A stretch of DNA of 10,181 nucleotides from Candidatus Bathyarchaeota archaeon. Lineage in GTDB: Archaea > Thermoproteota > Bathyarchaeia > TCS64. A model generated the notes under the pieces. The model had not been told where the DNA came from. It ran no database searches and was given only the letters and a program-made list of their open reading frames with translations. The stretch spans positions 1-10,181 of the forward strand of contig QMXQ01000039.1 of the NCBI GenBank assembly GCA_003662205.1. Reading direction: 5' to 3'. Position 1 is the first letter of the stretch. Every line of letters starts with the position of its first letter. The translations under genes were made by a program, and so were the position numbers. This document shows positions 1-6,034 of this stretch, one piece after another.

Positions 1-682
1 CCGTCGTCCCCGCCAGGATTTCCCCTCGGCTCGTCTCGGCCCCGGCGACGCGGATATCCTGCCAGACGAAGGGCTCGCCGGGTATCTCCAGCTCCTCTTC
101 GGGCTTCAGGATCAGCCTCGTCGCCTCCGTGCTGTACCTGACCTCGCCGCCGAGCTTGAGGAACTCCGCCTCGTAGCTGCGGACGAGGGCGTCGGCGTCG
201 ATGCTGCCGCACTTCACCCCCAGCACGCCCACGTCGACCGGCTCCAGCCCGAGGAGGTCCGCCTCCTCGTCGCCCTCGAAGTCCGTGACGAGGTCGGGGA
301 TCATCCGCTCCAGGTCCTCCTTCCCGAAGGTCTTCAGCTCGACGCCCCGGTCCCGCATGGTCTCAAAGGCGTCTTCAAGGCGGGCGTGTTGGGCTTCGCT
401 GAAGAGCCAGAGGTAGCCGATGTGGGCGAGCTTCAGGTCGTAGCCCAGGTCGTTTTCGAGATGGGTGAACCAGTCGATGGTCGAGTCCGCCAGCAGGTAG
501 TTGGCCTCGGAGGCGAAGACGTTCCTAAAACCCCCCTCGCTCTTGGCGCTGTTCCCCTGCCCAGGCCCTCCGCACCTGTCGATTACGACCACGCGCTTCC
601 CCGGATTCCGTTTTTTAATGTAATAAGCAGAACTCAAACCGAGTGCCCCTGCCCCTATAACCAGGACGTCGCAGTCCGACAT
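1..682 (-). CDS. FAD-dependent oxidoreductase, DAO family (5' part, runs off the window)
   Basis: I read this by translating the reverse strand from ATG at 682; the frame stays open for 227 codons to the window edge, so the C-terminal part is missing. The N-terminus has a Rossmann FAD-binding motif (VIGAGALGLSSAYYIKKR, about residues 8-25), with an acidic residue ending strand 2 (VVVID, about 33-37). A Gly/Ser-rich stretch follows (GQGNSAKSEGGFRN), typical of the D-amino-acid oxidase, sarcosine oxidase and glycine oxidase superfamily, where it contacts FAD. Such enzymes oxidise the C-N or C-O bond of amino or hydroxy acids and pass electrons to oxygen or to a partner dehydrogenase. The substrate cannot be read from this part. 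Third codon positions are strongly G/C like the core genes here. A TATA element about 32 bases upstream implies a leader of only a few bases. Family assignment is firm; the exact enzyme is unknown. Confidence 0.85.
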   Translation of the reverse strand, partial: MSDCDVLVIGAGALGLSSAYYIKKRNPGKRVVVIDRCGGPGQGNSAKSEGGFRNVFASEANYLLADSTIDWFTHLENDLGYDLKLAHIGYLWLFSEAQHARLEDAFETMRDRGVELKTFGKEDLERMIPDLVTDFEGDEEADLLGLEPVDVGVLGVKCGSIDADALVRSYEAEFLKLGGEVRYSTEATRLILKPEEELEIPGEPFVWQDIRVAGAETSRGEILAGTT

Positions 683-707
683 TTCAATCTGAGAAGGTTA
701 GTTCAAA

Positions 708-721
708 CCTCTTAAAGGTTT
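708..721 (-). promoter_or_regulatory. TATA/BRE promoter of the FAD oxidoreductase gene
   Basis: On the reverse strand this reads TTAAACCTTTAAG. It is an archaeal TATA-like element preceded by an A/C-rich BRE position, centred about 32 bases before the ATG at 682. Transcription would start near 687, giving a very short leader. It shares the AACCTTT core with several other promoters in the window. Confidence 0.5.
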
Positions 722-802
722 AACCTAGGAGTTTAGGCTGAAAGCACCTGATAAGATGGTGAAAAATCATGAAGCCCCTTTTATCAGATGGACAATGTGC
801 CG

Positions 803-811
803 TTTATATGG
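803..811 (+). promoter_or_regulatory. Possible TATA element facing the broken gene
   Basis: TTTATATGG on the plus strand is a good match to an archaeal TATA box. It would place transcription start near 832-836, ahead of the degraded coding fragments at 858-1188. No intact gene follows, so it may be a relic or drive a non-coding transcript. Confidence 0.3.
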
Positions 812-825
812 TAGAAAGTTTTAAT

Positions 826-859
826 ATCCAAGCCCTTCGGGGGTCATACCGGCTTGGAT
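826..859. repeat. 9-bp perfect inverted repeat in the 683-1345 gap
   Basis: ATCCAAGCC (826-834) and GGCTTGGAT (851-859) are perfect reverse complements around a 16-base loop. The repeat lies just past a TATA-like element at 803-811 and before a T-rich run at 895-910. A second, looser repeat pairs CTGATAA (748-754) with TTATCAG (781-787). No known RNA family is recognised. Confidence 0.45.
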
Positions 860-1188
860 CTCGATAAAAAAGACCCTTGTTGTGGTGATCCCCCTTCTTT
901 ATCTTTTCTTATCTAATTATCATCTGGTAGCCCTGGGAATTGGGGTCATTAACATCCTTTAGCGGAACTGGATATTATCAGGCGGGGAAAGTGGAGGTTG
1001 ATAGAGCATCATAGTACATTGCGCTCTTATTCCCAGACCGGACGGGCAAGACCAGTGAGGTCGTCTTTACTGGGTTTGAAGGGGAGATGCTCAATGTTAG
1101 TGGTGCTGATATATGGCTGGAAGGCGCCGCGTACGGTTTGGCGGGCCTTGTTGACAAACAGGAGACCTTCGAGTTCCCCCCAACGTAG
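858..1188 (+). pseudogene. Broken gene for a small membrane-anchored protein
   Basis: Two adjoining reading frames look protein-like but neither is a whole gene. From 858 to 962 one frame encodes a lysine-led hydrophobic segment (ISIKKTLVVVIPLLYLFLS), like an N-terminal membrane anchor, ending at TAG 960-962. A second frame, shifted by one base, runs from 931 to TAG 1186-1188. It reads like a soluble beta-rich domain, with parts such as FSGTGYYQAGKVEVD, FPDRTGKTSEVVFTGFEG and LEGAAYGLAGLVDKQETFE. It carries one internal TAG at 1012-1014. A GTG at 991 could start a 65-codon frame across that amber codon. The simplest reading is a decayed gene with a frameshift and a nonsense mutation. I do not recognise the family; the call rests on peptide composition only. 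The rest of 683-1345 shows no further coding signal. Confidence 0.35.
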
Positions 1189-1345
1189 AGCCGTAAGGGG
1201 GACAGGTAGCGCGGATGGGTGCCTAACTGATCCCTAAACTCTATACCGGGAACGCGCGCGGAACGTATTCGACCCGGGGACGAGTGTCGCGAGATCAGTT
1301 TTCTCCCGCGGCCTTAAGCTATCTTCATAAAATATCCCAAAGATA

Positions 1346-1423
1346 TGGTGGGCCGGGCCGGATTTGAACCGGCGACCTCTGCGGTGTGAACGCAGTGTCC
1401 TAACCAAGCTGAACGACCGGCCC
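1346..1423 (-). tRNA. tRNA-Val (anticodon CAC), CCA encoded
   Basis: The reverse complement folds into a full cloverleaf. The 7-bp acceptor is GGGCCGG/CCGGCCC, and the D arm has GTTC pairing with GGAC. The anticodon stem is CTGCG/CGCAG with loop TTCACAC, giving anticodon CAC for the GTG valine codon. The variable loop is AGGTC and the T arm is GCCGG-TTCAAAT-CCGGC. The discriminator is A, and CCA is encoded at 1348-1346. No intron interrupts the anticodon loop. GTG is much used in the GC-rich genes here, so this isoacceptor fits the codon bias. Confidence 0.97.
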
Positions 1424-1448
1424 AACCGCACCATATCTCAACCGGAGA

Positions 1449-1462
1449 GGATAAAATCCTTT
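1449..1462 (-). promoter_or_regulatory. Probable TATA box of the tRNA-Val gene
   Basis: On the reverse strand this reads AAAGGATTTTATCC. The ATTTTAT core is centred about 30 bases before the mature tRNA 5' end at 1423, the normal archaeal spacing. Confidence 0.45.
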
Positions 1463-1506
1463 CCCCCAGGGCGCGATGGTCTTCGTGGACTCCAGGGGAC
1501 GGCGAT

Positions 1507-1516
1507 AACCTTATAT
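1507..1516 (+). promoter_or_regulatory. TATA promoter of the leuA-like gene
   Basis: AACCTTATAT matches an archaeal TATA element and shares the AACCTT core seen before other genes here. It predicts a transcript start near 1537-1540. Translation must then begin between there and the conserved coding sequence at about 1577, a stretch with no start codon in the enzyme's own frame. Confidence 0.5.
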
Positions 1517-1576
1517 CCTGAGACGGGGGTATGCTGTGCAACGTGAAGGGATGGAAAATGGGGTATCGCTTTATCG

Positions 1577-3076
1577 AATGATTTCCCTGACCGTGTCCGA
1601 TTTCTAGATACCACTCTCCGGGATGGAGAGCAGACCCCTGGCGTCTCCCTCACCCCCAGCAAGAAGCTACAGATAGCGAGGAAGCTGGATCAGCTGGGCG
1701 TGGAGGTCGTCGAGGCGGGCTTCGCCGCGGTCTCCGACGGCGAGTTCAAGGCTGTGAAGCTCATAGCCTCGGAGGGGCTGGAGGCCGAGGTGTGCAGCGC
1801 CGCGCGGGGCGTCAGGCGCGACATCGACGCCGCCATCGACGCCGGCGTGGACAGCGTCAGCATCATCATCCCGACCTCGGACCTCCACCTGGAGCACAAG
1901 CTGGGCAAGACGAGGGAGCAGGTGCTCGACATGACGGAGGAGGCCGTGAGCTACGCGAAGGACCACGGCCTCGTCGTCGAGCTCTCGACGGAGGACGGGT
2001 CTAGGACCGACCGGGGCTTCCTGAAGCGGGTCTTGGAGCGGGCTCTGGAGAGCGGGGTGGACCGGGTGGCGCTGTGCGACACCGTGGGCATCCTGACGCC
2101 GGAGACCGCCTACGGCTTCTTCTCGGAGATGAGGGAGGAGTTCCCCGACGCCGTCCTGGCCGCCCACTGCCACGACGACTTCGGGCTGGCGGTGGCGAAC
2201 TCCCTGGCGGCCCTCAGGGCAGGCGCGGATGAGGTACACGCGACCATCAACGGCCTCGGGGAGCGGGCGGGGAACGCCTCCCTGGAGGAGATAGCCGTGG
2301 CCCTGAGGGTGATATACGGCGTCGAGATCGGCGTCAGGACCGAGAGGCTGTACCGGACCTCGCAGCTGGTCTCCCGCCTGACGGGCATACCCGTCCAGCC
2401 GAACAAGGCCGTCGTCGGAGCAAACGCGTTCGCCCACGAGTCGGGCATCCACACCCACGCCGTGCTGAGAAACCCCCTCACCTACGAGGCCATAAAGCCG
2501 GAGCTGGTCGGCGCCGCGAGGCGCATCGTCTCCGGCAAGCACGCCGGCTCCCACGGCCTGAGACAGTCGTTGACGGAGATGGGCTTCAACCCGTCCGAGG
2601 AAGAGTTCAGGGAGGTCCTCAGGCAGGTGAAGGCCTTCGGCGACAGGGGGGAGCGCGTGACCGACGCCGACCTCCTCGCCATCGCGGAGAGCGTGATGGG
2701 CGAGCCGAGGGAGGCGCAGCTGAGCCTCGAGGAGTTCACCGTCGTGACGGGGAACAGGATAACCCCCACCGCCTCGGTGAAGCTGAGGCTGAACGGGGAC
2801 ACCTTCCTGGAGGCGGCAACGGGCGTCGGCCCCGTCGACGCGATGCTGAACGCCGTCAGCAAGGCGATAAGCCCCGAGCAGCGCGCCCACCTCGACACCT
2901 ACCACGTGGAGGCCATCACCGGCGGCACCGACGCCGTCGTGAACGTCGAGGTGCGGCTGAGGCGCGGCGACAGGATCGTCTCCTCCAGGGGCGTGAGCGA
3001 GGACATCGTCATGGCGAGCGTCGAGGCCTTCCTAAAGGGCATGAACGTCCTGCTCCTCAAGGAGGCGAAGACATAA
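1577..3076 (+). CDS. 2-isopropylmalate / citramalate / homocitrate synthase family enzyme
   Basis: This condenses acetyl-CoA with a 2-oxo acid, the first step of leucine synthesis (2-isopropylmalate synthase) or, with pyruvate, of isoleucine synthesis (citramalate synthase); homocitrate synthase cannot be excluded. The TIM-barrel signature LDTTLRDGEQTPG is at 1604-1642, with the general-acid and metal-binding RD at 1619-1624. Metal ligands HCH lie at 2165-2173 in HCHDDFGLAVAN, followed by NGLGERAGNASLEE. A C-terminal regulatory (LeuA dimer) domain runs from about 2710 to 3060, as in feedback-inhibited enzymes. The frame is open from 1547, but between the TGA at 1544-1546 and GTG 1700 it holds no ATG, GTG or TTG. 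GTG 1700 lies after the catalytic motif and would remove it, so it cannot be the functional start. The coordinate given is where family-like sequence begins. A +1 shift at the TGA at 1579-1581 would join it to GTG 1543 or ATG 1558. The first 40 codons have lower third-position GC than the rest. CDTVGILTP resembles citramalate/homocitrate-type enzymes, so specificity is open. Confidence 0.9.
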   Translation, partial: NDFPDRVRFLDTTLRDGEQTPGVSLTPSKKLQIARKLDQLGVEVVEAGFAAVSDGEFKAVKLIASEGLEAEVCSAARGVRRDIDAAIDAGVDSVSIIIPTSDLHLEHKLGKTREQVLDMTEEAVSYAKDHGLVVELSTEDGSRTDRGFLKRVLERALESGVDRVALCDTVGILTPETAYGFFSEMREEFPDAVLAAHCHDDFGLAVANSLAALRAGADEVHATINGLGERAGNASLEEIAVALRVIYGVEIGVRTERLYRTSQLVSRLTGIPVQPNKAVVGANAFAHESGIHTHAVLRNPLTYEAIKPELVGAARRIVSGKHAGSHGLRQSLTEMGFNPSEEEFREVLRQVKAFGDRGERVTDADLLAIAESVMGEPREAQLSLEEFTVVTGNRITPTASVKLRLNGDTFLEAATGVGPVDAMLNAVSKAISPEQRAHLDTYHVEAITGGTDAVVNVEVRLRRGDRIVSSRGVSEDIVMASVEAFLKGMNVLLLKEAKT

Positions 3077-3115
3077 CAGCGGGAGGGCGAGGAGTCCTCT
3101 ACATTTGACCGCTCG

Positions 3116-3125
3116 ATTATTTTAT
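3116..3125 (+). promoter_or_regulatory. TATA promoter of the maleate-isomerase-like gene
   Basis: ATTATTTTAT in the 87-base gap after leuA predicts transcript start near 3146-3150. This leaves a leader just long enough for GGGGAG (3150-3155), eight bases before the TTG start. The gene therefore probably has its own promoter. Confidence 0.45.
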
Positions 3126-3163
3126 CCGTCCTACCCTTCTACTGAGATCGGGGAGATTCCGCG

Positions 3164-3877
3164 TTGGGATACGGCTGCAGACGTCGAATAGGCCTCTTGG
3201 TGCCGTCCAGCAACACGACCATGGAGCCGGAGTTCTACCGGATGGCGCCCGAGGGGGTCTCCGTCCACACCGCCCGTATGAGGCTCGAGGAGGTGACGCC
3301 CGAGAAGCTCGTGGAGATGGCGGAGGAGGCCGAGAGGGCGGCCGCACTACTCGCCACCGCCGAGGTGGACGTCATCGTCTACGGCTGCACCACCGGCTCC
3401 CTCGTCGGCGGCGTCGAGTGGGAGGAGGCGCTCGTCCGGCGGATCGAGTGCGAGACGGGCGTCCCGACGCTCTCGACGAGCCGAGCCGTCGTCGAAGCCC
3501 TCAAGGCCGTGGGCGCGGGGCGCGTCGCCGTCGCCACGCCCTACACCGACGACCTCAACCGCCTCGAGCGGGCCTTCCTCGAATCCCACGGCATCGAGGT
3601 CACCGCCATCAAGGGGCTTGGCCTCGTCAGGAACGTGGACATCGGCAGGACGGGGCGGCCTGCCGTCGAGGAGCTCGTCAGGTCCGTGGCGGGCGGGGCC
3701 GACGCCGTCTTCATCAGCTGCACGAACCTGCCGACCCTCCCCCTCATAGAGCCTCTCGAGGAGAGGCTTCGGCGGCCCGTGGTCACTAGCAATCAGGCGT
3801 CGCTGTGGGCCGCGCTGCGCGGCTGCGGTCTGGGCGGCATAAAAGGGTACGGCGTGCTCCTGCGGAGCCGTCTGTAA
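3164..3877 (+). CDS. Maleate cis-trans isomerase / Asp-Glu racemase superfamily protein
   Basis: A 237-residue protein of the usual length for maleate isomerase and arylmalonate decarboxylase relatives. The N-terminus RIGLLVPSSNTTMEPE is characteristic, with the active-site Asn at residue 17. The two catalytic cysteines are C75 in YGCTTGSL and C186 in SCTNLPTLP. Y127 (ATPYTDDLN) and N157 (VRNVDIG) match further substrate-binding positions in characterised maleate isomerases. Keeping both cysteines favours an isomerase or racemase over a decarboxylase, which keeps only one. It is a cytosolic enzyme acting on a small dicarboxylic acid; the substrate here is not shown. TTG at 3164 is chosen because it has a Shine-Dalgarno (GGGGAG) at proper spacing and starts just before the conserved N-terminus. 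It lies 87 bases after leuA on the same strand, and its stop is four bases from the convergent L40e stop. Confidence 0.85.
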   Translation: MGYGCRRRIGLLVPSSNTTMEPEFYRMAPEGVSVHTARMRLEEVTPEKLVEMAEEAERAAALLATAEVDVIVYGCTTGSLVGGVEWEEALVRRIECETGVPTLSTSRAVVEALKAVGAGRVAVATPYTDDLNRLERAFLESHGIEVTAIKGLGLVRNVDIGRTGRPAVEELVRSVAGGADAVFISCTNLPTLPLIEPLEERLRRPVVTSNQASLWAALRGCGLGGIKGYGVLLRSRL

Positions 3878-3881
3878 GGGG

Positions 3882-4046
3882 TCAGCGGCCGCGGCCCTTC
3901 TTCCTCTTCAGCCTGAGGTTCTTGCTGCGGCACTTGCGGCACTTGGTCGCCCCGATGGGGTTGGTGGCGCCGCAGTCCCTGCAGACCTTCTTCTCGATGC
4001 GGTGTTTGCGCGCCAGCTCCAGCTTGAACGGGTCCCTCAACGACAT
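3882..4046 (-). CDS. rpl40e: Large ribosomal subunit protein eL40 (L40e)
   Basis: This 54-residue protein is read on the reverse strand from ATG 4046 to TGA 3882. It begins MSLRDPFKLELARKHRIEKK and has a C4 zinc ribbon (C22 and C25 in CRDC, C36 and C39 in CRKC). The end is very basic (KNLRLKRKKGRGR), as expected for an rRNA-binding protein. Length, zinc ligands and basic tail match archaeal L40e, a component of the 50S subunit. A G-rich Shine-Dalgarno lies a few bases before the ATG and a TATA box about 45 bases upstream. It converges with the maleate-isomerase-like gene, leaving four bases between the stops. Confidence 0.95.
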   Translation of the reverse strand: MSLRDPFKLELARKHRIEKKVCRDCGATNPIGATKCRKCRSKNLRLKRKKGRGR

Positions 4047-4088
4047 CTACGACGCCCCCTCGACACCCTACCGAGGGAATGGCTCTGC

Positions 4089-4102
4089 AAATAAAGGTTT
4101 TG
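4089..4102 (-). promoter_or_regulatory. TATA promoter of the L40e gene
   Basis: On the reverse strand this reads CAAAACCTTTATTT. It is an AACCTTTAT element centred about 47 bases before the ATG, predicting a leader of roughly 20 bases that includes the Shine-Dalgarno. Confidence 0.5.
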
Positions 4103-4179
4103 AAGTATATTTACCTTTTCCCAATGCTCCCCGGGGCTTAACGGTAACCCTTTACGCGGTAACTCATAATCCCGCTGGT

Positions 4180-4376
4180 TCAAAACCTATCCACGGGGTT
4201 CCCATTTACTGGTTTAGGGATGTAGACCGCTTTTTTCGTGATCTCAAAGCTGCAGCTCTGATAGGCCGCGCACCAGGCCTCGCATTTCTCGGCGGTCTCC
4301 CGCTCCTTGTGTAGCCGAAGCCGCATAAATCACAAAGGAATATGTTCGCGCCTTCATGTTCGCGCTCGGATACCAT
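4180..4376 (-). pseudogene. Frameshifted gene for a small Cys-rich archaeal protein
   Basis: Two reverse-strand frames join into one plausible protein of about 65 residues. From ATG 4376 the first frame reads MVSEREHEGANIFLCDLCGFGYT. After a one-base shift near 4306-4312 the second frame continues KERETAEKCEAWC, then AAYQSCSFEITKKAVYIPK, to TGA 4182-4180. The pattern CDLCGFGY, then a charged helix with KCEAWC, then a C-x-F/L-EITK end is one I recall from small conserved archaeal hypothetical proteins. These probably bind a metal through their cysteines; no function is known to me. A TATA element at 4412-4425 gives a natural short leader to ATG 4376, so the gene was or is expressed. The first frame alone ends in a low-complexity Arg/Pro/Ala tail. 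The shift could be a real inactivating deletion or a sequence error. Confidence 0.65.
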
Positions 4377-4411
4377 TTTCGCCGTCCTCAGATTGGGGGA
4401 GGGCGTCGGCG

Positions 4412-4425
4412 GCCATAAACCTTTA
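4412..4425 (-). promoter_or_regulatory. TATA promoter of the Cys-rich protein gene
   Basis: The reverse strand reads GTAAAGGTTTATGG. This is a BRE-like purine stretch followed by TTTATGG, about 40 bases before ATG 4376, predicting a leader of roughly 12 bases. Confidence 0.45.
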
Positions 4426-4450
4426 CCCCTGAGCCAAAGGCCGTGGATAA

Positions 4451-4534
4451 TTGGAGCTACGCAAGCTACGCTGGCTTGCACCAGATCAAAGGGCCGCTTG
4501 GAGTTGCTTGGAGCAGTTGGAGGCTGCTTTGGAG
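4451..4534 (+). repeat. Five TTGGAG copies, four of them clustered
   Basis: TTGGAG occurs at 4451, 4498, 4508, 4517 and 4529; the last four are spaced 9-12 bases apart with related flanks (GCTTGGAGTT, GCTTGGAGCA). Nearby are two small perfect hairpins: GCAAGC/GCTTGC (4461-4479) and AGCTGT/ACAGCT. The rest of 4430-4680 has a composition unlike the neighbouring genes and no convincing coding frame. It may be a decayed gene or a binding region. Confidence 0.4.
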
Positions 4535-4681
4535 TGCTATGAGCTGTTATGACAGCTTGTACTGATGGAGCAGCAGAAGCTGGGAGGATGAGGATTGATG
4601 AGGCTTCGTCTCTCCCTCTAAAATTATAGCTGTTTATAACGTTAGTAGGAGGATAAATTTTAACCAAAGAATTGCATAACT

Positions 4682-4689
4682 CTTAAAAA
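4682..4689 (+). promoter_or_regulatory. TATA element of the DUF4238-type gene
   Basis: CTTAAAAA is centred about 26 bases before ATG 4711, which would give an almost leaderless transcript. No Shine-Dalgarno precedes the ATG, in keeping with leaderless translation. A second A/T run (CTTTTTATC, 4702-4710) is too close to serve that start. Confidence 0.4.
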
Positions 4690-4710
4690 TTTGCAGCCAA
4701 ACTTTTTATC

Positions 4711-5613
4711 ATGGAAAACAGGGTAATGATCCAACACTATGTCCCTAGGTTTTATCTTAGACAGTTTTCAAATCGTCGAGGCGAAAATTACCTAATTAAT
4801 TGTTTCGATAAAAGCGTGCCTAGAAAATTCTTGACTAATATTAGAAATATAGCCTGTGAAAAACATTTTTACGATTTAGAAAGAGACTATGAACAGGATG
4901 TTGAGAAGGCATTTAGTAGAATTGAAGGGAAATTCGCTAGAGTTTACAGAAAATTAATAGAAAAACAGAATGTAGATGTATTATCGGCGGATGAAATAGT
5001 AACGATGGCTATTTTCATCATAACTCAGTTAATAAGAACAAGAGAACAAAGAGAGCATATTAGAGATATTATATCAAAATTAAAAAAAGAGTTGGATAGA
5101 AGAGGTGTAGAGATAGTACCAGAATTAGAGCACCAAATGAAGGAGTCATTAAAGGATGAATTTATAAAAAGGCTTCAATTAGGAATGGTGATAGATCTCC
5201 CAAGATATATAGGAATTTTTCTAATATTGAAATGGATTATCTATCTAAATGAAACTGACATGCCTCTTTAGACATCCGACCATCCTGTAACAAGATATAA
5301 TCCAATTAACCTTTGGCCTTATGGAAACATGGGTCTTATGTCTCCAGGAATACAAATACACTTTCCACTAACACCAAATATGGCCATCTGTTTATGTGAT
5401 CCTGTTCAATATTCTCATGAACCATTAATCCAAACTCTAGAGGATGAAGATAACGTTACATTTGAAAATAGCCTGCAAGTTATGTGGTCTACAAGACACG
5501 TTTTTTCGAGAGACGATGATTTTAGGCTAGCAGAACAAATGATAGAAGAACATCCCGAGCTGAAGAATTGGGAAAGAGATAGGATACAGATTGGTTTCAA
5601 ATCTAAATCATGA
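4711..5613 (+). pseudogene. DUF4238-like protein interrupted by an in-frame TAG
   Basis: The same frame is open for 300 codons except for one TAG at 5269-5271. The N-terminus (IQHYVPRFYLRQFSNRRGE) is the characteristic opening of the DUF4238 family. Typical following parts are present: an FDK segment, an IACEKHFYDLE segment and a long charged helical region. After the TAG the frame continues TSDHPVTRYNP and FPLTPNMAICLCDP, the family's conserved C-terminal motifs. The amber codon falls exactly before TSD, where related proteins usually have a large hydrophobic residue. DUF4238 proteins have no established biochemical role and are common in accessory and defence-like regions. The gene is very AT-rich compared with the core genes beside it, suggesting horizontal acquisition. 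One nonsense mutation in an otherwise intact frame points to recent inactivation, an error, or readthrough. TAG is an ordinary stop elsewhere here (AspRS, Pth2, zinc-ribbon gene). If it terminates, a 186-residue truncated product results. Confidence 0.8.
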
Positions 5614-5618
5614 TAAAT

Positions 5619-5632
5619 CTTTTTTTATTTTT
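5619..5632 (+). terminator. Oligo-T archaeal terminator after the DUF4238 gene
   Basis: An almost uninterrupted T run (thirteen bases, one A) starts a few bases after the TGA at 5611-5613. Archaeal RNA polymerase terminates on such T runs without needing a hairpin. Confidence 0.6.
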
Positions 5633-5692
5633 CCCACCTTTTTCATCAACAACTTGTCACGTCCAAGGATTCCTTTCGAGTTGATCCATAAA

Positions 5693-5916
5693 CTATTGAA
5701 CAAAATGCCCCTTACCCTTCTCTCCCAAACGATATCTGAGGGGAGCTTGAAATTCAAATCCTAGTTTACGAGTTTCAACCCTGAAATATTCGAAGTTGAC
5801 TTCTCTAATGTCGTTGAAGGAAGAGCATAAACTTTTAGCCCCCAGGTCTCTGGGATGTTGAATCCGCTGAAAAGTGTTGCCTCAATAGAAACCAGTCTGT
5901 TCCACCCGTAGAACGT
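5693..5916 (-). pseudogene. Frameshifted reverse-strand gene fragment, family unknown
   Basis: On the reverse strand, codons from 5916 read WNRLVSIEATLFSGFNIPET and then WGLKVYALP. After a one-base shift near 5815-5825 the other frame continues SFNDIREVNFEYFRVETRK and then FEFQAPLRYRLGEKGKGHF, to TAG 5695-5693. Both parts have natural amino-acid composition and abut at one point, which suggests one coding sequence with a single indel. The upstream end is closed by TGA 5919-5917 with no clear start, so the N-terminus is lost or also shifted. I do not recognise the family. With the broken genes at 4180-4376 and 4711-5613 it makes this gap a zone of decayed genes. Apart from the T run at 5619-5632 and the Alba promoter, I see nothing else in 5614-6034. 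Confidence 0.4.
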
Positions 5917-5965
5917 TCAGCGAACCTAGAAACGGGGGGATATCTCTGTGTAGGGGGAGTCCGAT

Positions 5966-5976
5966 AACCTTTTAAC
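5966..5976 (+). promoter_or_regulatory. TATA promoter of the Alba gene
   Basis: TAACCTTTTAA is another AACCTTT-type element. It predicts transcript start near 5996-6000 and a leader of about 37 bases carrying the GGAGGAG Shine-Dalgarno. Confidence 0.55.
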
Positions 5977-6034
5977 TCGAAATCTGTATTATGATAGAAC
6001 ACCCAACAGGAACGGATACGAAGGAGGAGTCAAA

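Noticed and set aside
998..1237. 79-codon plus-strand frame as a gene
   Set aside because: Its peptide is Arg/Ser/Leu-rich and shadow-like; the neighbouring frame carries the natural-looking peptide.
683..1423. tRNA-Val as an integration site with an element next to its 3' end
   Set aside because: I found no second copy of the tRNA 3' end and no integrase, only one small broken gene.
1667..2905. 412-codon reverse-strand open frame over leuA
   Set aside because: It is antisense to a clear LeuA-family gene, with no recognisable motif; long antisense frames are expected at this GC content.
3805..4314. 169-codon plus-strand frame over the L40e gene
   Set aside because: It overlaps the end of the maleate-isomerase-like gene and is antisense to L40e; its sequence is the complement of the zinc-ribbon codons.
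1012..5271. Two in-frame TAG codons as evidence of pyrrolysine or TAG reassignment
   Set aside because: AspRS, Pth2 and the zinc-ribbon gene all end properly at TAG, and both interrupted frames lie in decayed-looking regions. No pyl gene or CUA tRNA is in the window.
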